From contig JAACJK010000170.1 in assembly GCA_013368325.1 (NCBI GenBank), forward strand, positions 124,001 to 188,000: 64,000 nt of DNA, written 5' to 3'. The position numbers and the translations under genes are program-made. Positions 21,241-32,405 of the stretch are shown here, piece by piece. Below the pieces are notes generated by a model, which saw nothing but the letters and a program-made list of their open reading frames with translations, did not search any database and had not been told where the DNA came from. This DNA is from Ephemerocybe angulata (taxonomy: Eukaryota; Basidiomycota; Agaricomycetes; Agaricales; Psathyrellaceae). Every line of letters starts with the position of its first letter. The first letter of the stretch is position 1.

Positions 21241-22270
21241 TTCTTCGACTGCTTCAGTCGCTATTCCGCCGCCCTTGTCGTAGCACTCCCATTAGGCGCC
21301 TATGTGCGTTTGTTTGTCGGCGCCTTTGACCCCTTAGTCAGCAGCGGCGCCGAAGCTTCCGTCGATTGACGCTTGCGCGCGACGACGACGACGACGACCC
21401 ACCGCGATAGCGAACAATCTGACGACGGTAGGTCAGGCGACTCTACTCAAATGGAGGAAGGTACTCGTATACGCGTGTACGATATCCAGGGTTGGGTTCC
21501 ATATCGCAAAAAGGTGCGTACCTGTGTTCGAGACGCAAACCAGTATCTCATCTCTTATCGACAGAGAATCCGACGACGACGACGGGTCCCTCTCCAACGA
21601 CCGAGCCACTCGGATAGGGAAGAATCGGGTAATGGCAGGCCACTTGACCATGCTCAGACGGGAGAAGGCGCCTGTGGACTATGTCCAACGATGTCGAGCT
21701 CTCACGGATGAACTAGGACCAGGCCCTAGATAGAAAACGGAGGTACGTATTCGTGTTCGAGTAATATATACAGATGACCGACTATTTCGTTCATTTCGTC
21801 GTGATGTATCAGGTCGTATCTAGCCTCCTTCGCTGCATCCCGACTTTGCCGCATCCTCTCCGCATGGCGCCCTGCCTGCTTCCTCACTCCTTCTCGGCCC
21901 CAGTGGTTGCTTGACCTCCGTGAACCACCTCTCAAGTACCTCAGCATTTGCAGCCAGCTCCAACCCCTCTGCACGGAGCGGCTGAGCGGCCAGACGAAAG
22001 GGATGACATTGGAGAAACACCTTCGCGAATCTCAACCGCACCCTCGTGCATGATCCCGAGCTAGGATTAGGTGTACAAAGCCAAGAACGGTGCGTATCCC
22101 TATCTCGCCGCTCGCCGCTCGCCGCTCTCTGACATGCGCTTATAGACGATCCCGTCCGCAGTTGCATATCTTCTCGCACGTCCTCGATACGCGCTCGCAT
22201 CGTCTCTACGCCTCGACAACCGCCTCCAGCGCCGGATCGCCTTCTTCTCATCCGTTTCCGACGTCGACCA
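21240..22270. repeat. Repeat block with (GAC)n, paralogous to 30.96-31.7 kb
   Basis: Shares ggcgcctatgtgcgt, gtttgtcggcgcctt, ccgcgccgaa/cttccgtcga and a (GAC/ACG)n microsatellite (21380-21399) with 30960-31160. Later words (gctgaccgacgatccc-like, cattggagaaacacc) continue the match. No gene is supported. Confidence 0.65.
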
Positions 22271-24040
22271 AGCCAAGATCGCGACATTGGGCTCGAGCCC
22301 TGCGTTGGGGATGAATGGAGATACTGCTAGCTAACAAGGAGGTACACGGAGGGAGGGATGGGATGTGTAGAGGTGTTAGGGGTGGATATCGAAGGGGCTG
22401 GAAGACGCTGTCGGGAACGTGCACACTCGGGCAAGGAAGGCGACACCTACGTACCAACTAGGCGATGATCCGCCAATACACCACCCACCACTCTCTCTAA
22501 GTATTCGTCATCGATAGCGTGTGCCGTACCTCCGAGGACTTCCCCGCGCTCGAGTGGCAGGCGCGTCCTTCACCGACACGATCCTCTCCGATTCACCTCG
22601 CACTATGCTTGCGATCGTGTGTGTGGACGAGAACGACTGCGACCGCGAGGGATGAAGATGGGGTCGAGGGTGACGGCGGGGCGGGTTGTGCAGCCTCGGT
22701 GCGTCCTCCACTGTACCCTAACGCCAGCTTAACTACCTCCATCTAGGCTCTATCCTCATTCAAATCGTCCTCGACCCATCGAGCGAGGGGTTGCTGGTGC
22801 GCATGCCAACTCTGGGTGCGCTCGCCGGCTCGTTATGCGTCAAGCACTTGTCGCTTGAAGCTTCCGCTACGGCTGGTCCACAGGCAACAGGTGCGTCATT
22901 CTAATGTCTCCAGACTAGACTCCTTGTCCCTCTCCCTCCATCGTTTCTCGAGCTCTTGGACAACGCAAGACTTTTCTGCGCTGTACGCGATCTCTAGATA
23001 TCTTGGTGGGAGTGGGAGTGCAATCCCCTCGCCATGGTATGGACAGTGTGTAGTACTTACTGTTCGCGTGAGTCGAGAACGTGCACCCGAAGTCGAGCAG
23101 TTCCTCGCTCTCAAGTACCCCTTGGCGCCTTCTGCAGGTGCGTCTACCACCGAAGCCATCCCTTCGACTCTTGGTATCGTCCCATCCCATATTGTGCTTG
23201 GGGCCGGCGGTCATCACCTCCGACTTCAGATCTTGACGTTGGAGGTCCTTGGTGTGGTATCTGCCATTGCTGCACCGAGAGCCTGGGTACTATATCCGCG
23301 CGGGACGCGTATTTGCTACAGGGAGCGACTGTGATGGTGATAAGTGTGGTCTAGGTTGACGGCGGGGCGGGTGGGTCGTGAATGATTGAAAAGCCAGTTC
23401 TACCTCCGAGCGACGTGCTTCCTGTACGCTGACACTGTGTGCGTGTAGCAGGGCTACCTCCTTTGAGACTTGATCTTCATTCAAAATGGTTCGACCTCGC
23501 GGGAGCGCTGCTGGCGTCGTGCGTGCCAACCCTGAGTGCACTTCCCGGATTTCTGCCCTCCCTCCAATCTTTCTCAAGCCCTTTTGCCGTGTGCGTGGTC
23601 GCTGTGGGTATGAGTTTTCGGCGCGATGCGACAGGTGAGTTCATTCCTACATCCACCTTCATCAATGCTTGAGTGGAATGCGTCCATTCAGGAGAGGGCA
23701 TCTGCAAGACTACGGTGCACCACACGTATCCATTGTTGCATAGGCACAAACACATACCTCGTGTATACCTTCACCCAGTCACAATTAATTAAAGCCATCG
23801 TTTCATCGTCACACTGGATTGGATGCGATCCGTACCCTAATGCTCAGCTCAATGCTCAGAGTATCTTATGCAGCTGGGTTTCCAATCCACTCTTACAGAT
23901 AGCAGGCCATTCAGGATTGTACGTCTCAATGCACCGTGGTCAGTCATGCACATGCGTCAGAATGGATATCTGTTTTTAACCTGCGCGCATGGGCGCCTAA
24001 GTGCGTAGATAAGAGAGCTACCGAAAAGGGTCGTGGGCGG
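22271..24040. repeat. Repeat block upstream of NLR2, colinear with 13.85-15.9 kb
   Basis: Follows the same sub-block order as 13847-15615, including the 100-bp core at 22895-23030 and the 130-bp direct repeat at 23870-24000. No gene is supported. This places the whole NLR1 downstream block upstream of NLR2. Confidence 0.75.
22895..23030. repeat. Dispersed 100-bp core repeat, copy 4
   Basis: Core words ctccctccatcgtttctcga, gctcttggacaacgcaaga and gatctctagatatcttggtg as in the other copies. Confidence 0.6.
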
Positions 24041-24044
24041 AGCC

Positions 24045-24141
24045 TTTTGTGCCTCGTGTTCAACACTGCCTATCGATACGAGTGGACGGATGCGGGCGTT
24101 CTGACACTGTTCGGTCTTACCGTCATCTTACTTCAGCTGAT
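24045..24141 (+). promoter_or_regulatory. Conserved 5' leader of NLR2
   Basis: Shares gtgttcaacac, cctatcgatacg-like words and cttaccgtcatcttacttca with the NLR1 leader, ending directly at the ATG. Confidence 0.6.
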
Positions 24142-27100
24142 ATGGCGCCCACGACTGCTCAAGAGCCCAAGAGACACAGAGGAGCTGGAGCCTGGCTCAA
24201 GGATAAATGGAATCGGTTCAAGCCTAGCCTGAGTAGGACGACATCGCTGCAGCAGCCGCCGAGCGAAGGCGGGTTAGTGGCCTCTATATCGCAACAAGGT
24301 AAGAATGATTTGTCGTTTGCTAAGGATATGGGCTGATATAATTACAGACTTGACCCAAGGCTTCCCGAATAAGCCTTTGAGGAAACGCACTGCCAGCCTG
24401 TCGGGATTGGATGGTGCGTAGGTGACATCCAAAGGATTCAGGGGGTATGCTAATGGGCGGATAGATGTGAATCGCATAGACAGTCAGGAGATTGCAACGC
24501 CTCCTCCCCCGCGAAGACTTCTGCAAATGGTACGTCTCTGTGACCGTTGTCACTAATATAAGACTAACGAGCTTCACAGGGAGAAATGATAATGGTGGGC
24601 CTGAACCTCGCGGACCTGCTGGCGTGCCTACGCAACCCTCTCCGATGAAGGTCGCGCTCAACTTTACGGGGACCCTTCTCAAAAGGTTGCCAGACATAGT
24701 GGATGAGAATCCTGTAAAAATGGCGTTGGGCCTCGCCAAGACTATTGTGCAAATTACGGAGGTTGGCCAAAATCACTTTCATTCAATTTGTGGTTGACAT
24801 TCCTTTTAGGCGGTGAAGGATAATATGGACACAGTCGACCGGCGGATCGCTTCTACGTTTGCCCAACTAACGATAGTCGTTAACGCCCTGGACGACCCAA
24901 CGACATACGACGAGAAGAAGAACAGCTGGTTTAGGGAATTCAAGAGGTTAGTCTTACCATCGTTCGAGGAACTAAGCCTAGATTAACGTGAGTCTGTACA
25001 GTACATTGGAAGGCGAATTTACGAAGCTGTCCCAGCTCAGCGAGGAGTGGCTGGCCAGGAAGATCCTTGATCACGAGGACGAAAAAAAGCGCATCGCCGA
25101 GATATTCGAACGTGTCAATGAGGCTAGGATACAGTTTCAGGTACGTCCTTCCATATCGTCGGTCACGCACATTCCCTCATCGGCATGGTCAGCTCGGGAC
25201 CGGGATAGCAGTCTATAAGGCCGTGGACGCTATTCAGGGCGATCTAAAGGTTCGCTCATGTCGCTCTCCTTCTTCGAACGTTACTTAATATATTCAATAG
25301 CTACTACTTTTGGATCGTCTCAAGGCCTCGCGTAGGGCTGATCATAAATATCATCTTGGGGCTAAGGACCGGGAGACGCTGATTCGCGCTGTTTGCACGC
25401 CGGGGACACGGGTCGACATTCTCAGTGGTGCTGTCTCATGGGCCAATGATCTTTCTTCCGAGAGTCCTAGCGTTTATTGGATTTTTGGACCTGCAGGTTC
25501 AGGCAAGACTACAATTGCCTTTACGGTGGCGCGTCGTTTCGAGTTAACAGGTGACGAGTGCGATACCATCACGCTGGGCGGGAACTTCTTCTGCTCACGC
25601 CTGTTCAGCGAGACGAGAACTGTCACCCAGATTGTTCCCACCATCGTGTACCACTTGGCACTTCGCTGCGCGGCATTCGCAGAGACTCTCCGTGAGAGTG
25701 GCAGCTTCGGTGTGATCGATCAAGACCCAGTCACGCAGCTGAGAGAGCTCCTTGTTGTTCCATGGTGCAAATCACGGTCCAAGGCCGACTTCGGCACATC
25801 CAACCCCAAGCATTTCCTCATCGTCGTTGATGCCCTCGACGAGATAGAGGGCAAGGACGGCTCGGAGTTCTTGCGAGCACTCCTCGATGTCATTCGGGAG
25901 AACAAGCTTCCTAATCTCAAGTTCTTCATCACAAGTCGTTCGGATCCGGATCTCGTCGCTCGCGTCGAAAGATTTGAGCAGAAGAAGTGGTGCCGGCTCC
26001 AAGATGTTGAGCAGGAGATAGTCAGAGGCGATATTGCGAAGTACCTCTACACCAACTTCCCCCACCTCAAGGATTCCGGCGAGATGGCCCGTCTCCTGGA
26101 GTTCTCCGGTGGATTGTTCATCTGTGCAGTGACGCTCGCCAGATATTTGGTAGTTCTTTCACGGCATGAACAAAAGCAGGCATTGGCGTCTCTCTTTTTG
26201 GGGTCATCCAATTCTCAGAAGAAGACACCCAGTGCCACTCGCTTGCTCGACGTGCTCTATAGCCAGATACTAACAGAGGCCTTCGAAGGATTCGACACCG
26301 AATTTCGCATTAATCGCCTCCGAGTATTGCATACCTTCCTTTCCACCCCAGAACGTACCTCCACCACCACCGTTGCGTCACTTCTCTTTCCGAAGGACCC
26401 AACCGATGACAACACCCCAGGATTCCCCTCAAGCACTGTCGAGCTCGTGGACGATGTTCTCTCTCGGCTTTACGCCGTCCTCTACACCGACGAGACCCAG
26501 CTCGTCATCTCGTACCACAAGTCCTTTACCGACTTTGTCTTCGATCAGGATCGCTCGAAGGAGTTCTGTTGCAGCCAGGCGGCACTTCACGAGTCTCTCT
26601 CCGAAGGTTGCTTCCGGATTATGAAAGCGGGTCTCCGATTCAACATCGCTAACATACCATCCTCGTTCCTCCTCGACTGGGAGAACACTGGGCTTTCCGA
26701 GCAGGTGAATCGCAACATTACCGACGACTTGGCCTATTCCTGTCGACAGTGGGGATTCCATCTCTCGGTCGCAACCCCGGCAACGGAAAGCGAGTCGTTG
26801 GTTCTCATGCTTTCCGAGTTTCTTCAACTTCATGCGTTGTTCTGGATCGAGGCCATGAACCTTCTCGGGTGCGTAGGTGTCTGTGACCCAGCGCTGCGGT
26901 CTGCAAGGGGATGGGCTGCACCTGTGAGTTCGTCCAACTCGCTGTAAGCTTTCTGACTGACGGCTGACCACCTGTACAAGCAGAAGGATACAGATTTGGC
27001 TCGGCGTTGTGGAGAGGCAGCGTCCTTTACGCTCTACTTCAGCGGGAGTCCTGCTTCATCATCAACCCCCCATCTCTATGTTTCCGCATTAGCAACCTGG

Positions 27101-29299
27101 CATCCAAAGGGCGACATATGCGAGAGATGGAGGAGTTACTTCCCAAAAATACCTACATTGACCACAAGAGGGGCTCGTGCAGGTTCCATGTTGATGGAGA
27201 TCGATGTTGGAAGTAGGGTCATTGCTGTTGCAGTGTCGGGAGATGGGAGAGTAATTGCATCCGGCGCGGATGACGGCTTGGTGCGTCTCTGGGATGCATC
27301 AACAGGGAAGGCAATGAGCGTACTAGAGGGCCACAAGGACTGGGTTAGGTCCGTCGCATTTTCCCGGGATGGAACTCGGATTGTCTCTGGGTCGGACGAC
27401 AAAACAGTGAGGGTGTGGGATGCCTCGACAGGGATGGTGCTAAAAGTACTGGAGGGACACAGGCAAAGGGTGTACTCCATCGCCATCTGCCGGGATGGAA
27501 CTCGGATTCTCTCTGGCTCGGAGGACAAGACAGTGAGGGTGTGGGATGCCTCGACAGGGGAGGTGCTGAGTGTACTGGAGGGTCACACTAAGAGTGTTAC
27601 CTCTATCGCATTATCCCAGGATGGAACTAGGATTGTTTCTGCGTCGTTGGACAAGACAGTGAGGGTGTGGGATGCCTCAACAGGGATGGCAATGAGTGTA
27701 CTGGAGGGTCACACTGGCCCTGTTACCTCCGTTGCATTCTCCCGGGATGCAACTCGGATTGTTTCTGCGTCGTGGGACAAGACAGTGAGGGTGTGGGATG
27801 CCTCAACAGGGATGGCAATGAGCCTACTGGAGGGCCACAGTGACTGGGTTACCTCCGTCGCATTCTCCCGGGACGGAACTCGGATTGTCTCTGGGTCGTT
27901 CGACGAAACAGTGAGGGTGTGGGACGCCTCGACAGGGACAGTGACGAGCGTACTAGAGGGACATAGCGACGGGGTTACCTCCGTCGCATTCTCCCGGGAT
28001 GCAACTCGGATTGTTTCTGCGTCGTGGGACAAGACAGTGAGGGTGTGGGATGCCTCGACAGGGGTGGTAATGAGCGTACTGCAGGGCCACACTGGTTTGG
28101 TGCACTCTGTCGCATTCTCCCGGGACGGAACTCGGATTGTCTCTGGGTCGTTCGACGAAACAGTGAGGGTGTGGGACGCCTCGACAGGGACAGTGACGAG
28201 CGTACTAGAGGGACATAGCGACGGGGTTACCTCCGTCGCATTCTCCCAGGATGAAACTCGGATTGTCTCTGGGTCGGGGGACAAGACAGTGAGGGTGTGG
28301 GATGCCTCAACAGGGATGGCACGGAGCGTACTGGAGGGTCACATCAACGGGGTTAGGTCTGTCGCACTCTCCCGAGATGGAACCCGGATTGTCTCTGGGT
28401 CGCAGGACGAAACAGTGAGGGTGTGGGATGCCTCGACAGGGATGGCAATGAGCGTACTATATGGTCACACTGAAACTGTTACCTCTGTCGCATTCTGTGG
28501 AGATGGTCTTCGGATTGTCTCTGGGTCGGACGACAATACAGTGAGGGTGTGGGATGCCTCCGCAGGGATCGCTCTGAGCATACTGGAGGGCCACCGCAAC
28601 AGCGTAATCTCTGTCGCATTCTCCCGGGATGGAACTCGTATTGTATCTGGGTCGCATGACAACACAGTGAGGGTGTGGGATGCATTGACAGGGATGGTAT
28701 TGAGCGCACTGGACTTTAAGTCAATGGATCGGGATGTCATTACCTCTGTTGCATACTCCCAGGATGGGACTCGGCTTGTCTCTGGGTCGGCGTTAGGCAA
28801 AATGAGGGTGTGGGATACCTCGACAGGGATGGCGCTGAACATACTGCAGGACCACAGTCCCTGGGTGCACTCTGTCGCAATCTCCCGTGATGGAACTCGG
28901 ATTGTTTCTGGGTCGGATGACAACACTGTGAGCGTGTGGAATGCAGCAACAGGGATGGCGCTGGGTATATTAAAGGGTCACAGCGACTGCGTGAACTCCG
29001 TTGCATTCTCCCGGGACGGAACTCGGATCGTCTCTGGGTCAGCGGACAAGACAGTGAGGGTGTGGGATCTTCATCCGATCTATGTTCACGAGACAGCACC
29101 CCACTCTCTCGGCGCTGGTTCTAGGACTGGATGGCTTCTGTCCGGAAATTGCCGCCTCATGTTTGTACCCTCTAGTGTAAACCTGCCCGAGCCTCCCTGC
29201 ACCCTCCTTATCTCAGCCGAAACCCCTTCTTCTACTGTCCACCTTCGTCATGCGACGCTAGGCACTGAATGGAGCCAATGCTACTCTCCTCCTTCCTAG
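24142..29299 (+). CDS. NLR2: NACHT-WD40 STAND protein
   Basis: Intracellular signal-transduction NTPase with a repeat sensor. Exons: 24142-24298, 24348-24413, 24580-24761, 24810-24946, 25002-25140, 25193-25249, 25301-26923, 26984-29299, giving 1558 residues. A further exon-like piece (24465-24529, 65 nt) would break the frame and is left out. Residues 1-246 are mainly helical with no assigned domain. The NACHT domain follows: P-loop GPAGSGKTT at about 309-317, Walker B-like LIVVDALDEIEG about 418-430, and a FITSRSDPDL sensor-type motif. Fifteen WD40 repeats span about 863-1483 and are unusually alike, several nearly identical in DNA. A conserved tail ends the protein. Fungal STANDs of this build include the HET-D/E incompatibility proteins. 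No lesion is seen, so this is the likely functional member. Confidence 0.9.
24465..24529 (+). other. Skipped or damaged 66-nt exon of NLR2
   Basis: Bounded by AG and GTACGT and similar to NLR1 exon 9252-9317, but 65 nt rather than 66. Including it would shift the reading frame to an early stop. One base appears to be missing near the C-run at 24507-24511. It is either skipped, or the base was lost in the genome or assembly. Confidence 0.5.
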
Positions 29300-29639
29300 A
29301 ATTAGTTCAATTTTTTATCTTCGGCATAGCTTCCCCATTCACTCGGAAATCGTCACTTCGTTCTCATTGTTATTCCGTTCTGATTGCCATCTCGTTCTGC
29401 TACTCGGTTTCTCATTTGACGTTCTATGTTTTCAAGTTCCTACGTTCTATCACGATTCTGATTTATCTGTATAAAAAACCCCACCTATATACATGACTGC
29501 TATTCTGTACGTTAAATGTTACCATGAGCATTGAACGTCTCAGGCACTCACATCCCCCAACCTTGCTCGATGTTACAACTCCTCTATTCGTCACTCTCAA
29601 TATAAATCTCATTCTCGGGGACAATTGAATTCCTGTACC
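29300..29639. other. NLR2 3' flank
   Basis: AT-richer sequence after the stop codon; probable 3' UTR and terminator. Nothing else is recognised. Confidence 0.4.
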
Positions 29640-30150
29640 ATCACACAGCGACGTCGACTCAGCCCCTTCCACGTGCAGATTGTGGTTCACCTCTAATTGA
29701 GAACGCAACGAGCAAGGCCGGTGCTTTCGTCTCGTCCTTCCTCGACCACACACACTTCCCACAGCCACACAGCCCGACAAGCCTACGCGATATGGCTTGC
29801 GACAGGTTCCACACGACGTGGTGCTCGGTGGGCAGAAATACCCGCTCTGACGGAACCGTCCGTGACTGTTATAATCTCTGAATCACACAGTGAGCGATGC
29901 ATTCGATAGAGGGGAGAACAAAAAGGTGAGACGACGTACTCGTCTCTACTCAATAAACAAGTACCTACCTCGTACAAGAAACGCTTCTTCCAACGAACGA
30001 CAGAATTGCCGAGAAAGCCCAGGGTATCCTCACCTCCGTGGAGTACGCTTGTGTCGACGCCGGGCACCGCTCGGCCTTTCACACAGCCATGTCCGCCCCC
30101 GATAACGAATGGATCCGCAATGCTCAGCAGGAGCGTGGTGCACTTCAAGC
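29640..30150 (-). pseudogene. Cytochrome P450 relic
   Basis: Minus-strand fragments align in order with the intact P450 at 42671-45112: a stretch matching the region between the PERW motif and the heme loop (EVRIPWAFSAIL against DVKIPGAFSGML), a decayed heme loop (SFVGRSVSC in place of FLGGGRSC), and the C-terminal strand region (FLPTEHHVVWNL against FSPTEDRIVWNL). An in-frame stop lies before the heme loop and frameshifts separate the pieces. The N-terminal half, I-helix and ExxR region were not found. It occupies the same convergent position after NLR2 that the intact P450 holds after NLR3. Confidence 0.7.
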
Positions 30151-30955
30151 TCGGTATGATTAGTGAGGCGAGAGAAGGAACTGTGGTGGTGCAACGTCCT
30201 CTCCTCTATGCATACATTATCTCCGCCCATTCCGATTGTGCCTTTCTCGCGCCGTCTGCATCCTTCCGAGTCTTCAGCACCCTGATGACCTCGAATCTCG
30301 GGCTCTGCGCTTACCTCCTCGCTCCGAGCCGTACGGTTACGATGTGCCATCGTCACGGTATCCGCATCACACACAGCGAGCACTTTGAGTAGAGACACAG
30401 GCAGGCCGGGACAACAATGGTATGGAGACAGGACCGGGTGGAAGACATCGACAGCGAATGGGCTTTTCAGGGGGAGTCTTCGTCCATTCTGCCCGTGGTG
30501 CGAGGAAGCGAGGTACTAGAAGAATTTTCAAGCTAAGTGCAGCACATGGAGACCAAGCCGACCTGGGCGTCAAATGTGGACTGCTGAGGGGTCAACCACC
30601 CTATTCGGCGGTCTTAAGGCATAATATGTTACACCACAGCTGGATGCATAGGCTTTCGGTGTGAAATTCGACCTCTGTGCGTTTCGCGGGCGGAAGTGAT
30701 GTTGACGATGTTGCCCACAGTCCTTTGAGGGCTCGGTCTCGCTATGGGCCACGCCGACGCCGTCTATGTGTGAGGTCGTTGATGCTCCACGGTTTAGGGC
30801 TGGACGGAGTGAGGGAACGAAAGGGAGAAGTGCTCGCGATCATGCTGGCATCAACTCGGTTACCTCTATTTGTATTGAAGGGTGCTGAGTCAGCGGGCGC
30901 TAAACGAGGGAAGTGGTGGGGCTCACTCTAACCCATCCATTCTGACCCAGACTCC
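30151..30955. other. Intergenic, no gene recognised
   Basis: May include further eroded P450 sequence on the minus strand up to about 30400, but no motif is identifiable. Nothing else is supported. Confidence 0.35.
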
Positions 30956-32405
30956 ACCAGTACTAACGCAACTACTATGAAACAGCACAATTCTCCTTTC
31001 GCTCGCTATCCAGCCGCCTTCATCGTACCACTGTCATTAAGCGCCTATGTGCGTCTGTTTGTCGGCGCCTTCGACTCTTAGTCATCAACCGCGCCGAACC
31101 TTCCGTCGACGGACAATCCAGCTTGCTCACGACGACGACGACGACGACGACGATGCGGCCCTCTCCAACGACCAACCTACTGCGATTACAAGAATACGGC
31201 GATTGTAGGCAAGATGAACGTGTTCATATGGGAGAAGGTGCCTGTAGGCAGATCCAGGTGTACGATGTGCTTAGGCAACGCTGGCAGTGAGCGGATGTGC
31301 TAGGACCAGGGGTTTCTTTCTTGCATTGCAAAAACAGGTGCATATTTCTGCTGAAGTATACCGCTTGCTGACTATACCTCTCCCTCTGTCTATCTCGTCT
31401 TGATGGATTAGTTCGTACCCGGGCCATTTCGCTTCACACCGACTTTGCCGCTAACTTCACTCCTCGGTTCAATGGCCACCCAAGCACCTCGGCGTGCGCA
31501 GCCTTCCCTGTGGGCTCTGTATGCATGGAGCGGCTGAACAGTTAGACGAACATAACTACAGTGTACACTGGAGAAACCTTTCGCCAAGCTCAGCCGTATC
31601 CTCGGGCATGACATGGGATCGTGTTCATAGTCAATAACGGTGCGCGCTGTACTCCTCTGCCAATCACCCACATAGCTGACCGACGATCCCTCCACTTCTG
31701 CCCCATTCTACCGCACGTTCTTTACGCGCGCTTGCAGGGCCTCTATGCCTCGACAATTAGGGCCGATGAAGAGACGGGTGGCGAAAGAGGAGAAGCATAG
31801 GGATATGGGACTTGAAAGGGTGTAGAGGTGGTGGAGGAGGGTATCGATGGGGAGGAAGGGATGGAGGACACACTATCGGTGCCATGCATCAAGACCAGGG
31901 AGGCTATCTCGAACCACAGCATGTGCCGTATCTCCGAGTGGTTGGGTATCCCGCTTCGCAGGTCCGGGAACCTATGTACTGTATATGCAAGGTGCGTTGA
32001 TTCGATACGACTGCGGCGGTGATAGAGGAGGCCAAAATTCACAGCGGTGCAGGTGTGTTGTAAAACACTGAGGGGTCTGTGCGTCCTTCAATTGATACAC
32101 GCTTATAGGCTGGCGTTTTGTGCGTGCAGCCCAACTCCCCCGAGTCTCGTTCCTCATTCGAAACGCCCTTGGGATTGCGAGCAAGCGCCAGGTCAACGCC
32201 GCGTGTGCAAACTCTATGTAAGCTCACAGGCTATCAAACACCTGTCGCTTCCGCTATGTACAGTTAACCGATTGGCTCCAGGTGCGTCAGTTAAAGTCCT
32301 CCGTTTCACTCTCCCTCCATCGTCTCTCGAGCTCTTGGACAGCGCAAGTCCTTCTGCGCTGTGCGGGGTCTCTAGATATGTTGGAGGGAGTGCACTGTGC
32401 ACTTG
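30956..32405. repeat. Repeat block upstream of NLR3
   Basis: Paralogous to 21240-22120 (including (ACG)n at 31133-31152) and then to parts of 22.3-23.0 kb, ending with the 100-bp core at 32280-32400. Shares gtgccgtatctccgag-type words with the left end of the window. No gene is supported. Confidence 0.65.
32280..32400. repeat. Dispersed 100-bp core repeat, copy 5
   Basis: Core words ctccctccatcgtctctcga, gctcttggacagcgcaag and gtctctagatatgttggagg as in the other copies. Confidence 0.6.

Noticed and set aside
21373..21711. 112-residue plus-strand frame over the (GAC)n tract
   Set aside because: Driven by the microsatellite; the paralogous block at 31.1 kb does not keep the frame.
28024..28218. 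Alternative frames inside the WD40 coding regions of the NLRs
   Set aside because: They arise from the periodic repeat in shifted frames; the WD40 frame carries the VRVWDAST signature and the P-loop gene upstream.
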